64,000 bases of DNA from an uncultured Prevotella sp. (GTDB lineage Bacteria; Bacteroidota; Bacteroidia; Bacteroidales; Bacteroidaceae). The DNA is taken from contig CAMWVS010000005.1 in assembly GCA_947177775.1 (NCBI GenBank), positions 1 through 64,000 on the forward strand, in the 5' to 3' direction. Of this stretch, positions 52,503-62,683 are shown piece by piece. The notes beneath the pieces were generated by a model that worked only from the letters and a program-made list of their open reading frames with translations, had not been told where the DNA came from and searched no databases. Each line of letters starts with the position of its first letter. Position 1 is the first letter of the stretch. The position numbers and the translations under genes are program-made.

Positions 52503-52928
52503 TCACGAGCGATTTGAGATCCGTGCGAAGAATGTTGTATGATGTATTAGCAGCAGCACATAAAATGACATGAACACCAGAAAGAACACCAACATGGCGT
52601 CGCTTCCGACAACGAGATAGTAAACCATCATCGTTGCGAGTGCTGCCAGCATACGGAATCCCGATACAGCGGTATAGAAAGATGTCAGTCCTTCCGGATT
52701 TCGTCTTGCCACCATCTGCCATACAACAGTGTCGGCCGTTTCTATCACTATGGAGAACACCGCACTGACAACTATCGGTGTCAGCAGGGCCTCAATCCGA
52801 AGGACATTCATCACCAACAGCCCGACGAGCGTCATTCCTGCCGTCAGCCATACGCTTTGTCGGAAATAGCGTTTGCTGAGTTTTACAATATCATTGTTGT
52901 CATGCGTCAGTCCGCCCATAAGCTTCAT
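52503..52928 (-). CDS. AtpI-like small membrane protein of the atp operon
   Basis: A 141-residue protein with about four membrane helices (VWLTAGMTLVGLLVMNVLRI; LTPIVVSAVFSIVIETADTV; FRMLAALATMMVYYLVVG; AMLVFFLVFMSFYVLLLI). It sits between atpC and atpB, the place of the AtpI-like gene in Bacteroidetes operons. AtpI assists c-ring assembly or magnesium supply in other bacteria. The sequence itself is not strongly conserved, so the name rests on position and topology. Confidence 0.7.
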   Translation of the reverse strand: MKLMGGLTHDNNDIVKLSKRYFRQSVWLTAGMTLVGLLVMNVLRIEALLTPIVVSAVFSIVIETADTVVWQMVARRNPEGLTSFYTAVSGFRMLAALATMMVYYLVVGSDAMLVFFLVFMSFYVLLLIHHTTFFARISNRS

Positions 52929-52931
52929 ACA

Positions 52932-53174
52932 CTATAATTCCACACACAGGCTGACCTCATTCTTCTGAACCTCGACAAAACCGCCCGATATCTGAATCTG
53001 ATGTCTGCCTTCGGCCGTAACATAGTCCACGGTTCCCTTTTCAAGGGCGGAAATGATTGGTGCGTGGTTGTCCAATATCTCGAAAGAACCGAGAACACCC
53101 GGCACCCTCACACTTGCAATCTCTCCAGAATAGACTATCTTTTCCGGCGTGACAATCTTTAGTCTTAGACTCAT
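52932..53174 (-). CDS. atpC: ATP synthase F1 epsilon subunit (short form)
   Basis: An 80-residue protein covering only the N-terminal beta-sandwich of epsilon (LKIVTPEKIVYSGEIASVRV; GSFEILDNHAPIISALEKG). The C-terminal helical hairpin that inhibits ATP hydrolysis in longer homologues is absent, as in many Bacteroidetes. Inhibition by epsilon must therefore differ. It is 27 bases after atpD. Confidence 0.92.
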   Translation of the reverse strand: MSLRLKIVTPEKIVYSGEIASVRVPGVLGSFEILDNHAPIISALEKGTVDYVTAEGRHQIQISGGFVEVQKNEVSLCVEL

Positions 53175-53201
53175 GCTCGTTTTTTTAGTGGTTCATCAAT
53201 A

Positions 53202-54731
<1,530 letters not shown>

Positions 54732-54773
54732 CTATTATTCTTTTTAAATTCTGTTTTTTCGTTAGTAACACCG

Positions 54774-54806
54774 CAAAGTTAGCAAATATTTTCCAAAAGC
54801 AATCAA
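54774..54806 (-). promoter_or_regulatory. Promoter of the atp operon
   Basis: On the minus strand TTGA (54806-54803) and TAACTTTG (54781-54774) are separated by 21 bases. The leader to the atpD ATG at 54728 is about 38 bases. The -33 box is one base off TTTG. Confidence 0.65.
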
Positions 54807-54882
54807 CTTCCGGATGTTTATTCAAAAATAATTCCAATTATTGGTATATTTTAAACAATCATTTGCGGAGAAACCTGGAACT

Positions 54883-55860
54883 TCAGATGCTGAGTTCGTC
54901 GAGCACCTTGATAAGTTTCATATCCAACGGCTTGTCCGTACGTATGGCGTCGCTGAACGGAACATAGACGACTTCGTTGTTTCTTACGCCGACCATTACG
55001 TTGCGCTGTCCCTGAAGGATGGCCTCAATAGCTCCCACGCCCGTACGGCTGGCGAGTATGCGGTCACGTGCCGTCGGACGGCCGCCGCGCTGGAGATGAC
55101 CGAGGATAGAAACCCGCACATCATAGTCAGGAAATTCGTTGCGCACACGGTCAGCATAGTAGAGTGCTCCGCATTTCGGGCTTTCCGAAACGATAACGAT
55201 ACAGCTCTTCTTCGACTTGCGTATACCTCGCTCCATAAAACGGGCCAACTGGTCAAACTCCAAAGACTCCTCGGGAATTATGGCTGCCTCTGCACCACTG
55301 GCGATGGCACTGTTCTGGGCCAGGAAACCGGCGTCACGTCCCATTACCTCGACAAAGAAAATCCGCTCGTGGCTCTGCGCCGTGTCACGTATGCGGTCGA
55401 CACAATCCACGATAGTGTTCATTGTTGTGTCGTATCCTATGGTTGAATCCGTTCCGTAAAGATCATTGTCAATCGTTCCGGGCAGACCTATACAGCAGAT
55501 ATCATATTCCGAAGCAAAGATTTTCGCTCCAGTGAGCGAGCCGTTTCCACCGATCACCACCAGTGCGTCGATTTCCTCACGCCTCAGCGTCTCATATGCC
55601 TTCGCCATTCCTTCCGGCGTGGCGAATTCCTTGCTGCGGGCCGTCTTAAGTATCGTACCGCCCTGCATGATGATACCACTGACATTCTCTGTGGTGAAAG
55701 GCTTTATCTCACCGTTTATCAGACCTTCATAGCCGCGGTAGATAGCCTTGATATTGAACCCGTTGCATATTCCCGCACGCGTCACGGCACGTATGGCCGC
55801 ATTCATACCCGGAGCATCGCCTCCAGATGTCAGTATTCCAATTGTCTTAATCTTTGCCAT
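54883..55860 (-). CDS. pfkA: 6-phosphofructokinase
   Basis: A 325-residue enzyme that phosphorylates fructose 6-phosphate in glycolysis. The nucleotide loop is [10 protein letters not shown] (11-20), the catalytic motif [19 protein letters not shown] (about 126-144) contains the base Asp, and VMGRDAGF is the sugar-site MGR segment. The GGDGS motif reads GGNGS here (104-108): the second position Asp that helps hold magnesium is Asn (106). The Gly after it fits ATP rather than pyrophosphate use. It lies 35 bases after nhaD on the same strand and is likely co-transcribed. Confidence 0.92.
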   Translation of the reverse strand: MAKIKTIGILTSGGDAPGMNAAIRAVTRAGICNGFNIKAIYRGYEGLINGEIKPFTTENVSGIIMQGGTILKTARSKEFATPEGMAKAYETLRREEIDALVVIGGNGSLTGAKIFASEYDICCIGLPGTIDNDLYGTDSTIGYDTTMNTIVDCVDRIRDTAQSHERIFFVEVMGRDAGFLAQNSAIASGAEAAIIPEESLEFDQLARFMERGIRKSKKSCIVIVSESPKCGALYYADRVRNEFPDYDVRVSILGHLQRGGRPTARDRILASRTGVGAIEAILQGQRNVMVGVRNNEVVYVPFSDAIRTDKPLDMKLIKVLDELSI

Positions 55861-55895
55861 AATCTTTATTACTTGTTCTACTTAATCCTGTCTCT

Positions 55896-57305
55896 TCACA
55901 TCATGACATATACTTCAGCCCATAGCACTCCTAAACCGGCCAACCAGCCGACCAACACCTTAAACGTGCAATTCCTGAAATACCATCCCACATGCATTCG
56001 CTCCATTTTCATCAATGCCAATCCGCAACTATTGGCGAAACAAAGCAAACAGCCACCCACAGCTGTTGTATATGCCGTTATTTTCCAAAATGCACCATTC
56101 GTCATAAAGTTGGACATATATTCCACATCCGACCACTGGTCTGCATTGGTCATATCCTCCACCGGATACATCGAGATTGAAGTCATCGCTATGGTAAACG
56201 TATCGACAAGTCCGCTCATGACGCCGGACACGACGCCGAGCACCCAGACATTATGCACAGTATAATCGAACCATCGCGAAACTTCACCAAAGAAACCGGT
56301 TTCCGAAACAGCTCCAGCGGCAAGCATAATTCCCATTACAAACAGCATCATCTGTATGCTTCCGTATTGAAGCACACGCGGTATGCGCCGCTGAATCATC
56401 TGGTCGGAATTCATCAGTTTCCGATTAAAGACCTCGTTAACTATCCATAAAACCGACAAGACACATAAAGCACCGAGAAACGGGCTTAGCTTAGTGATAT
56501 TATGGAACGTCGGGATAAACCACAGACCGCCTATACCCACAACAAGCATGACAAAACGCTGCCAGCGGTTAAGATTTGTGTCATCACCACGATATGGTGC
56601 CGCCGGCCATTCCACGTCAAGTCTGGCAGGCAATTCCCTCCCGATAAGTAATGTCGGAATCATCCATGCCACCACGGCCGGCAGAGCCAGATAGGCCGAG
56701 AAATTTGTTGCAGTAACAGCTCCGTTTCCCCATAATACGACACTGGCGGGATCGCCTATAACCGTGAAGCATCCTCCGGCATTGGCCGCGATGACCACCG
56801 CACAACCTATCAGCATCCGCTGACGACGGCTCTTGACAATGTTGTGCATAATCATGAGCATCATTGTCGTTGTGGTGAGATTATCCAGATTGGCCGATAT
56901 GACGAAAGTGGCCAGCGTCAAAGTCCAAAGAAGCCGTTTGCTGTTGCGCGTCCGCACCCATTCGCTGATAAAATCGAAACATCCATTGTTATTCAGAATC
57001 TCGATGATGGACATCGTGGCCAGCAAAAAGAGAACAACACCGGCTGCCTTACCTACATATTTAAGGAATATGTTGTCATATATATAATACTTGACAGCCG
57101 TACCCGACGACGACGCACCGGCAAGATATTCAGAATACTCATACGGATGGCGGCTCATGACAAAATCAGTTCCATAACACACGTAGAGCACCCACCCTAC
57201 CGTACCGATAAACATAGCCACTGCGGACTTGTTTATGTTCGTCAGATGTCCGGTCGCTATTAGAATATAGCCGAACAGCAATATCAGTACTATAATTAAC
57301 GTCAT
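55896..57305 (-). CDS. nhaD: NhaD-type sodium:proton antiporter
   Basis: From MTLIIVLILLFGYILIATGH (57305) the protein has 469 residues; a reading frame upstream to 57359 adds 18 residues that overlap the putative promoter. About twelve hydrophobic helices are visible. Family segments include LDNLTTTTMMLMI (about 155-167), AGGCFTVIGDPASVVLWGNG (about 190-209) and SGLVDTFTIAMTSISMYP (about 380-397). NhaD exchanges sodium for protons across the inner membrane. Beside Nqr and the F-type ATP synthase, it would interconvert sodium and proton gradients (inference). Confidence 0.9.
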   Translation of the reverse strand: MTLIIVLILLFGYILIATGHLTNINKSAVAMFIGTVGWVLYVCYGTDFVMSRHPYEYSEYLAGASSSGTAVKYYIYDNIFLKYVGKAAGVVLFLLATMSIIEILNNNGCFDFISEWVRTRNSKRLLWTLTLATFVISANLDNLTTTTMMLMIMHNIVKSRRQRMLIGCAVVIAANAGGCFTVIGDPASVVLWGNGAVTATNFSAYLALPAVVAWMIPTLLIGRELPARLDVEWPAAPYRGDDTNLNRWQRFVMLVVGIGGLWFIPTFHNITKLSPFLGALCVLSVLWIVNEVFNRKLMNSDQMIQRRIPRVLQYGSIQMMLFVMGIMLAAGAVSETGFFGEVSRWFDYTVHNVWVLGVVSGVMSGLVDTFTIAMTSISMYPVEDMTNADQWSDVEYMSNFMTNGAFWKITAYTTAVGGCLLCFANSCGLALMKMERMHVGWYFRNCTFKVLVGWLAGLGVLWAEVYVMM

Positions 57306-57325
57306 AACCGTCTTGAAAAACTGCA

Positions 57326-57333
57326 CAAAGATA
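57326..57333 (-). promoter_or_regulatory. Candidate nhaD -7 element
   Basis: The minus strand reads TATCTTTG 20 bases before the ATG at 57305. A TTTG-like -33 (57360-57357) is 23 bases away, longer than usual, so this is partial support. The position argues against the longer upstream start. Confidence 0.5.
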
Positions 57334-57411
57334 ATTAATCTTTGCATCAATAACGACAAAAAGCAGAAGAAACTCTTTAACTTTTACAAGTTTTTAATCA
57401 GAATTAACTCT

Positions 57412-57518
57412 AAAGAAGGGAAGTTCGGGGAGGGAGGAAGATACTTCGAAGAAGGAAGAATGTGGAAGGAGGAGAATTCTTAGGAGAAGGAGGAATGTGG
57501 AGGAAAGAGGGAGAAAAG
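57412..57518 (+). other. Purine-rich tract
   Basis: This 107-base stretch is made mostly of A and G, with repeated GGAAGAATGTGGA / GGAGGAATGTGGA words near 57455 and 57490. It lies in the gene-free region between nhaD and mcrB. Such tracts can form triplex or bind Shine-Dalgarno-like partners; no function is known. No reading frame of interest passes through it. Confidence 0.55.
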
Positions 57519-57573
57519 TCTTGCTGCATACTATCATCTCACGCTGTAGAGGCTTGCAAGATGAAGAAACTTG

Positions 57574-57600
57574 TAGAGACGTCACGGTGTGACATCTCTA
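57574..57600. repeat. GTAGAGACG-type palindrome
   Basis: TAGAGACGTCAC (57574-57585) and GTGACATCTCTA (57589-57600) pair with one mismatch around a 3-base loop. GTAGAGACG/CGTCTCTAC-like palindromes are common intergenic repeats in Bacteroidetes and cyanobacteria. A partial GTAGGGACGTG form is at 36912-36934. Confidence 0.6.
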
Positions 57601-57943
57601 TGCTCATACGCGCAAATCGTTAATAATCTGTGTTGTAATTACGGAGGGTGGGTGTTGCACATCAAATAATGTCCTTACAGGTTTGATGGTTTATATGGTT
57701 TACCTATGCAGATACACCCTGACGAGCTTACCGTTGCATAGTTTGTAATTAAAAATACCTTTTTAAAGCCCGCGAGAAGAGTGACTTTTCAAAAAAAATC
57801 GGCCGAGGGCGCAAATATCGCAAACCCGCGCATATCAAAATTCACGCGTTTTCGTGACGATATATTTACACATTTTATAACCGCCTCATTCATAACCACA
57901 TAGAAATCGCGCCATTGCCGCGAAACAACGGCGGCGGCGCGAT

Positions 57944-58143
57944 GGTCTTGCCGTAAGGCCCTTACGGCAATGCGACGAGGCCCTTACGGCGATGCAACGA
58001 GGCCGCCGTTGCATCACAACAAGGCCGTTGTCGCAACCCAAGGAGGCCCTTACGGGAACAAAACGGTAGCTTTTCCGGACAAAATCAGCAATCAAAAACA
58101 AGCAGTATTTTTCATTCTGGAAAAGCCGGGAGGGCCTTACGGC
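57944..58143. repeat. GC-rich modular intergenic repeat, locus C
   Basis: The largest copy of the family. TTGCCGTAAG/CTTACGGCAA form a perfect 10-base palindrome with a 3-base centre near 57948-57970. A 22-base unit GGCCCTTACGGC(A/G)ATGC(G/A)ACGA occurs twice in tandem from 57957. Further GGCC-CGTTGCAT modules follow, and CCGGGAGGGCCTTACGGC (58126-58143) is an exact inverse copy of 477-494. The 1.1-kb spacer between nhaD and mcrB (57306-58447) has no gene I can support. The surroundings are AT-rich, so the block stands out in composition. Confidence 0.75.
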
Positions 58144-58390
58144 GATATTCCGATGCAAAAACAGTGCGATTTTTGCGCACACTGACCACGCTGAAGCAAC
58201 CAAAACGGGCTCCATTGGTCACCCGGACGCTCTAAAACGAAAATTTTTCCAGAGACTATTTTGTAAAAATTTTAAAGAACAGGAAAAGGGATGGTTACGT
58301 TTTTTCCTTTAATGCATTTTTGTTCCTGCAACAACGAAAGCGAAATCAAATTTATCATCAGAATTGCAGGATAGATATCGGTATTTTCTA

Positions 58391-58398
58391 TATCTTTG
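58391..58398 (+). promoter_or_regulatory. mcrB promoter -7 element
   Basis: TATCTTTG at 58391-58398 gives an expected start about 8 bases later and a leader of roughly 40 bases to the ATG at 58448. No good TTTG is found 19-21 bases upstream. It argues against initiation at the TTG codon at 58415. Confidence 0.6.
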
Positions 58399-58447
58399 CA
58401 GAAATATAATCTAATTGATTCCACCTACTGAAAATAACAAAAACAAT

Positions 58448-59878
58448 ATGGAAAAGAACAGATACCAACGGTATATTGACCTGTTGAAGACCAACAAGAA
58501 CCTCATTCTGACCGGTGCTCCGGGAACTGGAAAGAGCTACATGGCAAAGGAAATAGCGAAAGAAATGAAAGCTGAAGTCGCTTTCGTACAGTTTCATCCG
58601 TCATACGACTACACTGATTTTGTGGAGGGACTGCGCCCCACCCCACCCGACAATAATGGGAACATAGGATTTGAGAGGAAGGACGGTGTGTTCAAAGAGT
58701 TTTGCAAGAGGGCGCTGAGCTTCAAAAAACAATCGTCCTCCTCTATAAATATAAACAAAAAGAATTATGAGGAATTCCACAAAGAATACGACACGGAAAG
58801 AAAGACCCTTTCATCGCAAAATTATTTCGACATTGCGTATGATTATCTTGTAAAGGACATAAGAAATGGTACGGCACTCTTATATTCCGATTTCAGACCT
58901 TCTATGATGACAAGATTAAGGCTCAAGGTCATTGATAGGATGTCCGAAGGAAAATATGTTATAACGTTCTTCAAAACGAATGATTACCAATATGCGAACA
59001 TCGGCTATCTAAGAAAGATATACAACCACTATCTATCAAGAAAGAAGTTTGATATCCGCAATGAAAGATTTGATGATTTCACAAAGATAATTGGCAACAC
59101 GCTTGACTATTCATATTACCGCGGCATTGTACAGGGACTGTTGGAAAGAACTCCAAAGGGCGAATCCGTATCGGTTGCAAATACCCAATATACGCATCCG
59201 GCAATACTTCCACCGGCTCAAAAGCAAGAAACCGCGCTTGATGAACAGCAAGACGAAACACCAAAACCTTTCGTCTTCATCATCGACGAGATAAACCGCG
59301 GAGAAATATCAAAAATCTTCGGCGAGCTGTTTTTCTCCATCGAACCAAGCTACCGTGGAGATAAGGTACCGGTAAAGACACAATATCAGAACATGATTAC
59401 GGATGAGAGCGACCCGTTCTTCAAAGGATTCTATGTGCCGGAGAACGTATATATGATAGGTACGATGAACGACATCGACCGTAGCGTGGAAAGCATGGAC
59501 TTCGCCATGAGACGCCGTTTCGCATGGCAGGAAATAAAGGCAGCCGACAATACGGCCATGCTGGACGACGCCTTCAAGGATTTTTCTGATGCGGAAGCAT
59601 TGAAAGACGAGGTTGTCGGGAAGATGCTGCGACTGAACAATGCCATCTGGAATGAAGAGCAGAACAGCGGCATTGATGGACTGAGCCCGGCATATCATAT
59701 CGGCGGAGCGTATTTCTGTAAGCTGAAAGACTATCCCAAGGACGCCGACAATAGAGACGAGGCTTACAGACGCCTATGGGAGAACCATCTGCGAGGAGTA
59801 TTGTTTGAGTATCTGCGTGGAACGGCAAACGCCGCCGAAAATATGAGGAAGTTGAAAGCGGCCTATGACAACGATTAA
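58448..59878 (+). CDS. mcrB: McrB-like AAA GTPase with a large internal insertion
   Basis: From the ATG at 58448 (MEKNRYQRYIDLLKTNKNLI) the protein has 476 residues. Walker A GAPGTGKS is at about 25-32, Walker B FVFIIDEINRGEISKIFGEL at about 275-294, and the McrB-type signature MIGTMNDIDRSVESMDFAM at about 335-353. E. coli McrB carries an N-terminal DNA-recognition domain; here it is missing. Instead about 170 residues (roughly 90-260) are inserted between Walker A and B. The insertion is helical, charged and lysine-rich. The pair with mcrC suggests a type IV-like restriction system acting on modified DNA; what it recognises is unknown. An earlier TTG start (58415) adds 11 residues but falls near the promoter. 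Confidence 0.85.
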   Translation: MEKNRYQRYIDLLKTNKNLILTGAPGTGKSYMAKEIAKEMKAEVAFVQFHPSYDYTDFVEGLRPTPPDNNGNIGFERKDGVFKEFCKRALSFKKQSSSSININKKNYEEFHKEYDTERKTLSSQNYFDIAYDYLVKDIRNGTALLYSDFRPSMMTRLRLKVIDRMSEGKYVITFFKTNDYQYANIGYLRKIYNHYLSRKKFDIRNERFDDFTKIIGNTLDYSYYRGIVQGLLERTPKGESVSVANTQYTHPAILPPAQKQETALDEQQDETPKPFVFIIDEINRGEISKIFGELFFSIEPSYRGDKVPVKTQYQNMITDESDPFFKGFYVPENVYMIGTMNDIDRSVESMDFAMRRRFAWQEIKAADNTAMLDDAFKDFSDAEALKDEVVGKMLRLNNAIWNEEQNSGIDGLSPAYHIGGAYFCKLKDYPKDADNRDEAYRRLWENHLRGVLFEYLRGTANAAENMRKLKAAYDND

Positions 59879-61247
59879 TCTCAGGGACAACAGTCCGGCC
59901 GAACTTCACTTCACGGATAACGGGGATGACTGTCTGCCGCTACTGAACATCGCTAACCGTACCTTATCGGAATTGGCCGCGGACAACGGCAACCTTTTGG
60001 TGTATCCACGACAAAAAAGCGACATCGGCGATTGGGTTGAGAAAGAAAATGTCCTGACGGTGAAAACCACTATTGACAACAGCGGCCACTGCACCAAAAT
60101 TGACATCAAGACGGGCAACGTGGCCGGGTTTATCGGCGTCGACGACCTGAACATCAGCATCAGCTCACGATTCAAAGGCGAGGAGGCCGGCGAGGACTTC
60201 TTTCTTCAATACATGTTGGAGAAGACGCTCGGCCTCAACGTTGTCAATATGATGCACGCCACATCCAATGCCCCGGCACTGAACTTACTGCTGTATCTCT
60301 TTCCAAGGTTTCTGAATGATGCGATGACACAGGGACTCTACAAGGAATACCGGCGCAACGAATATAACGACGCCAACGTCAGAGGAACGGTTGACATCAG
60401 CCGCCACATAAGGAACAACATTCCATTTTGCGGACGCATCGCATACCGCACACGTGAATTCAGCCATAACAACAATGTCACGCAACTCATAAGACACACC
60501 ATAGAATATATACGGACACTGCCCGGCGGGCGTTCTCTGCTGGAAAACGACGCCGAGACACGGGCCAACACATCCCAGATCATTACGGCGACAACGGGAT
60601 ATTGCAAGACTGAACGCGGGAAAATCATGATGAATAACAGCCGGCCGGTAAGACATCCGTATTTCACCGGTTACGCCGCACTGCAAAAGTTGTGTCTGCG
60701 CATACTGAGACACGAAAGGACGGGCTACGGAGAGACCGGCAGCAAGATATACGGCATCATCTTTGATGTATCGGAACTGTGGGAGGAATATCTGGCGGGA
60801 ATACTGCAATGCCTCGGATTTGAACATCCCGACAACAGAAAGAAAACGGGCGGGATTTGTCTGGCCCGGGGCAATAAGTTCCCAAGATACCCCGATTATC
60901 ACAACACCGACGGCAGTGTTGTGATTGATGCGAAATATAAACCTACAGTTGACACAAGGCTTGATGTCAATCAGATGGTCACTTACATGTACCGGCTGAA
61001 AAGCAGATACGGGCTGTTCATCAAGCCATGCACCTCGTGTCTGACCGCCGATAGTTATCATCTGAAAGGACATGGCGAGGATTGCGGTGCAGAATTGGGC
61101 ATATACCATTTTGAAATTCCACAGTCCGCGCATGGATATGCCACGTTCAAAGATGAGATGAAAAAGGAAGAGAACAGACTGAAAGCATATCTTGCCGGTC
61201 TCATCCCGCATCCGATAGTATCGGCTAAAGATGCAGCCACGTCATAA
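59865..61247 (+). CDS. mcrC: McrC-like restriction endonuclease subunit
   Basis: A 460-residue partner that overlaps mcrB by 14 bases, so expression is tightly coupled. The N-terminal part (about 1-170) is the McrB-binding region. The C-terminal PD-(D/E)xK nuclease core shows YGIIFDVSELWEEYLAGIL (about 288-306) and RYPDYHNTDGSVVIDAKYKP (about 344-363), where D...DAK are the expected catalytic residues. It would cut DNA after GTP-driven translocation by McrB. The terminator at 61281-61345 follows. Confidence 0.86.
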   Translation: MTTINLRDNSPAELHFTDNGDDCLPLLNIANRTLSELAADNGNLLVYPRQKSDIGDWVEKENVLTVKTTIDNSGHCTKIDIKTGNVAGFIGVDDLNISISSRFKGEEAGEDFFLQYMLEKTLGLNVVNMMHATSNAPALNLLLYLFPRFLNDAMTQGLYKEYRRNEYNDANVRGTVDISRHIRNNIPFCGRIAYRTREFSHNNNVTQLIRHTIEYIRTLPGGRSLLENDAETRANTSQIITATTGYCKTERGKIMMNNSRPVRHPYFTGYAALQKLCLRILRHERTGYGETGSKIYGIIFDVSELWEEYLAGILQCLGFEHPDNRKKTGGICLARGNKFPRYPDYHNTDGSVVIDAKYKPTVDTRLDVNQMVTYMYRLKSRYGLFIKPCTSCLTADSYHLKGHGEDCGAELGIYHFEIPQSAHGYATFKDEMKKEENRLKAYLAGLIPHPIVSAKDAATS

Positions 61248-61280
61248 AACACACAGAACGTCCTGATATATACACACAAG

Positions 61281-61345
61281 AAAGCCGTCTCTCGCGACAG
61301 CATGGCGGAACATCGGTCCGCTTTCTTTCGCGTGAGACGGCTTTT
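61281..61345. terminator. Bidirectional long-loop terminator between mcrC and nqrF
   Basis: AAAGCCGTCTCTCGCG (61281-61296) pairs with CGCGTGAGACGGCTTT (61329-61344), 16 bases with one mismatch, around a 32-base loop that contains its own small stem GCGGA/TCCGC. A T-run follows on the plus strand and A-rich sequence precedes, fitting both converging operons. Confidence 0.85.
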
Positions 61346-61394
61346 TGTTATGTTCTCTGACGGCCTGCTCCTCTGTGGGGCACGGCCGCGGGTG

Positions 61395-62660
61395 TTATCC
61401 GCCGAAATTGTCGTACATAATGGACTCCGGTTCGACACCCAGTCCGTCGAGCATATTGACTACTGCGGCCGACATCGGGCCTGGACCGCACATGTAATAT
61501 TCGATGTCCTCTGGAGCCTCATGGTCTTTCAGGTATGTGTCGTGCATGACCTGATGAACGAATCCGGCCGTATATTTCACGCCTGCGGCATCGGCGGCCG
61601 GGTCTGGACGGTCGAGGGCGAGATGGAAATGGAAATTTGGGTACTCCTTCTCCAGCCCGAGGAAGTCATCGAGATAGAACACCTCGTTGAGCGCACGCGC
61701 ACCATAGAAGTAGTGCATCTCACGGTCGGTCGTATGGAGGGTCTTTGTCATGTGCATGATCTGAGCTCGCAGAGGAGCCATACCGGCGCCGCCACCAACC
61801 CATATCATCTCGCGCTTGGAGTCGAAATGAGGATGAAAATCGCCAAACGGACCGCTCATGATGACCTTGTCACCGGGTTTGAGGGTGAAGATGTAGCTTG
61901 AAGCGATACCGGGATTGACGTCCATGAATCCGGAACGGTCTGCCTTGAACGGCGGTGTGGCTATGCGCACGGTGAGCATGAAGACATCGCCTTCGGCCGG
62001 ATAGTTGGCCATTGAGTATGCACGTATGGTCGGCTCCGGATTGACACACTTGAGCGGGAACAGACCGAACTTCTCCCATGCGGGCAGATATTCGTCGCCG
62101 ATAAGGCTTTTGTCTATGTCCTTGTCATAGTCCATCGTGAATGCCGGAATCTTGATTTGTGCGTAGGAACCGGGCAGGAAGTCCATGTGGGAGCCCTTGG
62201 GCAACTGCACCTTGAATTCCTTGATGAACGTTGCCACATTCTTGTTCGAAATCACGGTACACTCATATTCCTTCACTCCCATTACGCTCTCGGGTACGCG
62301 GATTTTCAAATCGCCCTTCACCTTACACTGGCAACCAAGACGCCAGTGGTCCTTGATTTGCTTGCGGGTGAAGTGAGACTTCTCTGAGTCGAGAATTTCG
62401 CCGCCTCCCTCAAGCACCTGAACCTTACACTGACCGCAGGATGCCTTACCGCCACAGGCTGACGGGAGAAAAACACCGTTGTCGTTGAGAACGGACATAA
62501 GGCTGCCGCCTTGCGGTACGGTGAGGGTCCGTTCGTCATTGATGGTTATGTTCACATTGCCACCGGGCGAAAGATATTTCTTCGCCGTGAGCAGAATGAT
62601 GACGAGCAGGAGTATCGTAACGAGAAATGCTCCTATACTTGCTAATATAAACTGTATCAT
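61395..62660 (-). CDS. nqrF: Na+-translocating NADH:quinone reductase subunit F
   Basis: A 421-residue subunit that oxidises NADH and feeds electrons into Nqr. One N-terminal helix (GAFLVTILLLVIILL) anchors it. The 2Fe-2S domain has cysteines in SACGGKASCGQC and a fourth in RLGCQC (about 68-112). The FAD-binding segment RAYSMANYP (about 211-219) and the NAD-binding GGGAGMAPLRAQI (about 280-292) follow. It is the last gene of the nqr operon, 23 bases after nqrE. Confidence 0.95.
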   Translation of the reverse strand: MIQFILASIGAFLVTILLLVIILLTAKKYLSPGGNVNITINDERTLTVPQGGSLMSVLNDNGVFLPSACGGKASCGQCKVQVLEGGGEILDSEKSHFTRKQIKDHWRLGCQCKVKGDLKIRVPESVMGVKEYECTVISNKNVATFIKEFKVQLPKGSHMDFLPGSYAQIKIPAFTMDYDKDIDKSLIGDEYLPAWEKFGLFPLKCVNPEPTIRAYSMANYPAEGDVFMLTVRIATPPFKADRSGFMDVNPGIASSYIFTLKPGDKVIMSGPFGDFHPHFDSKREMIWVGGGAGMAPLRAQIMHMTKTLHTTDREMHYFYGARALNEVFYLDDFLGLEKEYPNFHFHLALDRPDPAADAAGVKYTAGFVHQVMHDTYLKDHEAPEDIEYYMCGPGPMSAAVVNMLDGLGVEPESIMYDNFGG

Positions 62661-62683
62661 ATCATTATCGTCTGACTCTGTTC

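Noticed and set aside
52492..52722. Upstream extension of atpB to 432 residues
   Set aside because: It overlaps the AtpI-like gene in another frame and reads unlike any a subunit.
57957..58010. CRISPR-like direct repeats (22-bp unit)
   Set aside because: Only two full units, adjacent with no spacers; they are part of a palindromic repeat block. No cas genes.
58415..58447. Longer McrB start at a TTG codon
   Set aside because: It lies only 17 bases after the -7 box and adds 11 residues; the ATG at 58448 is better placed.
60285..61211. 308-residue minus-strand frame
   Set aside because: Antisense to mcrC, which has PD-(D/E)xK motifs.
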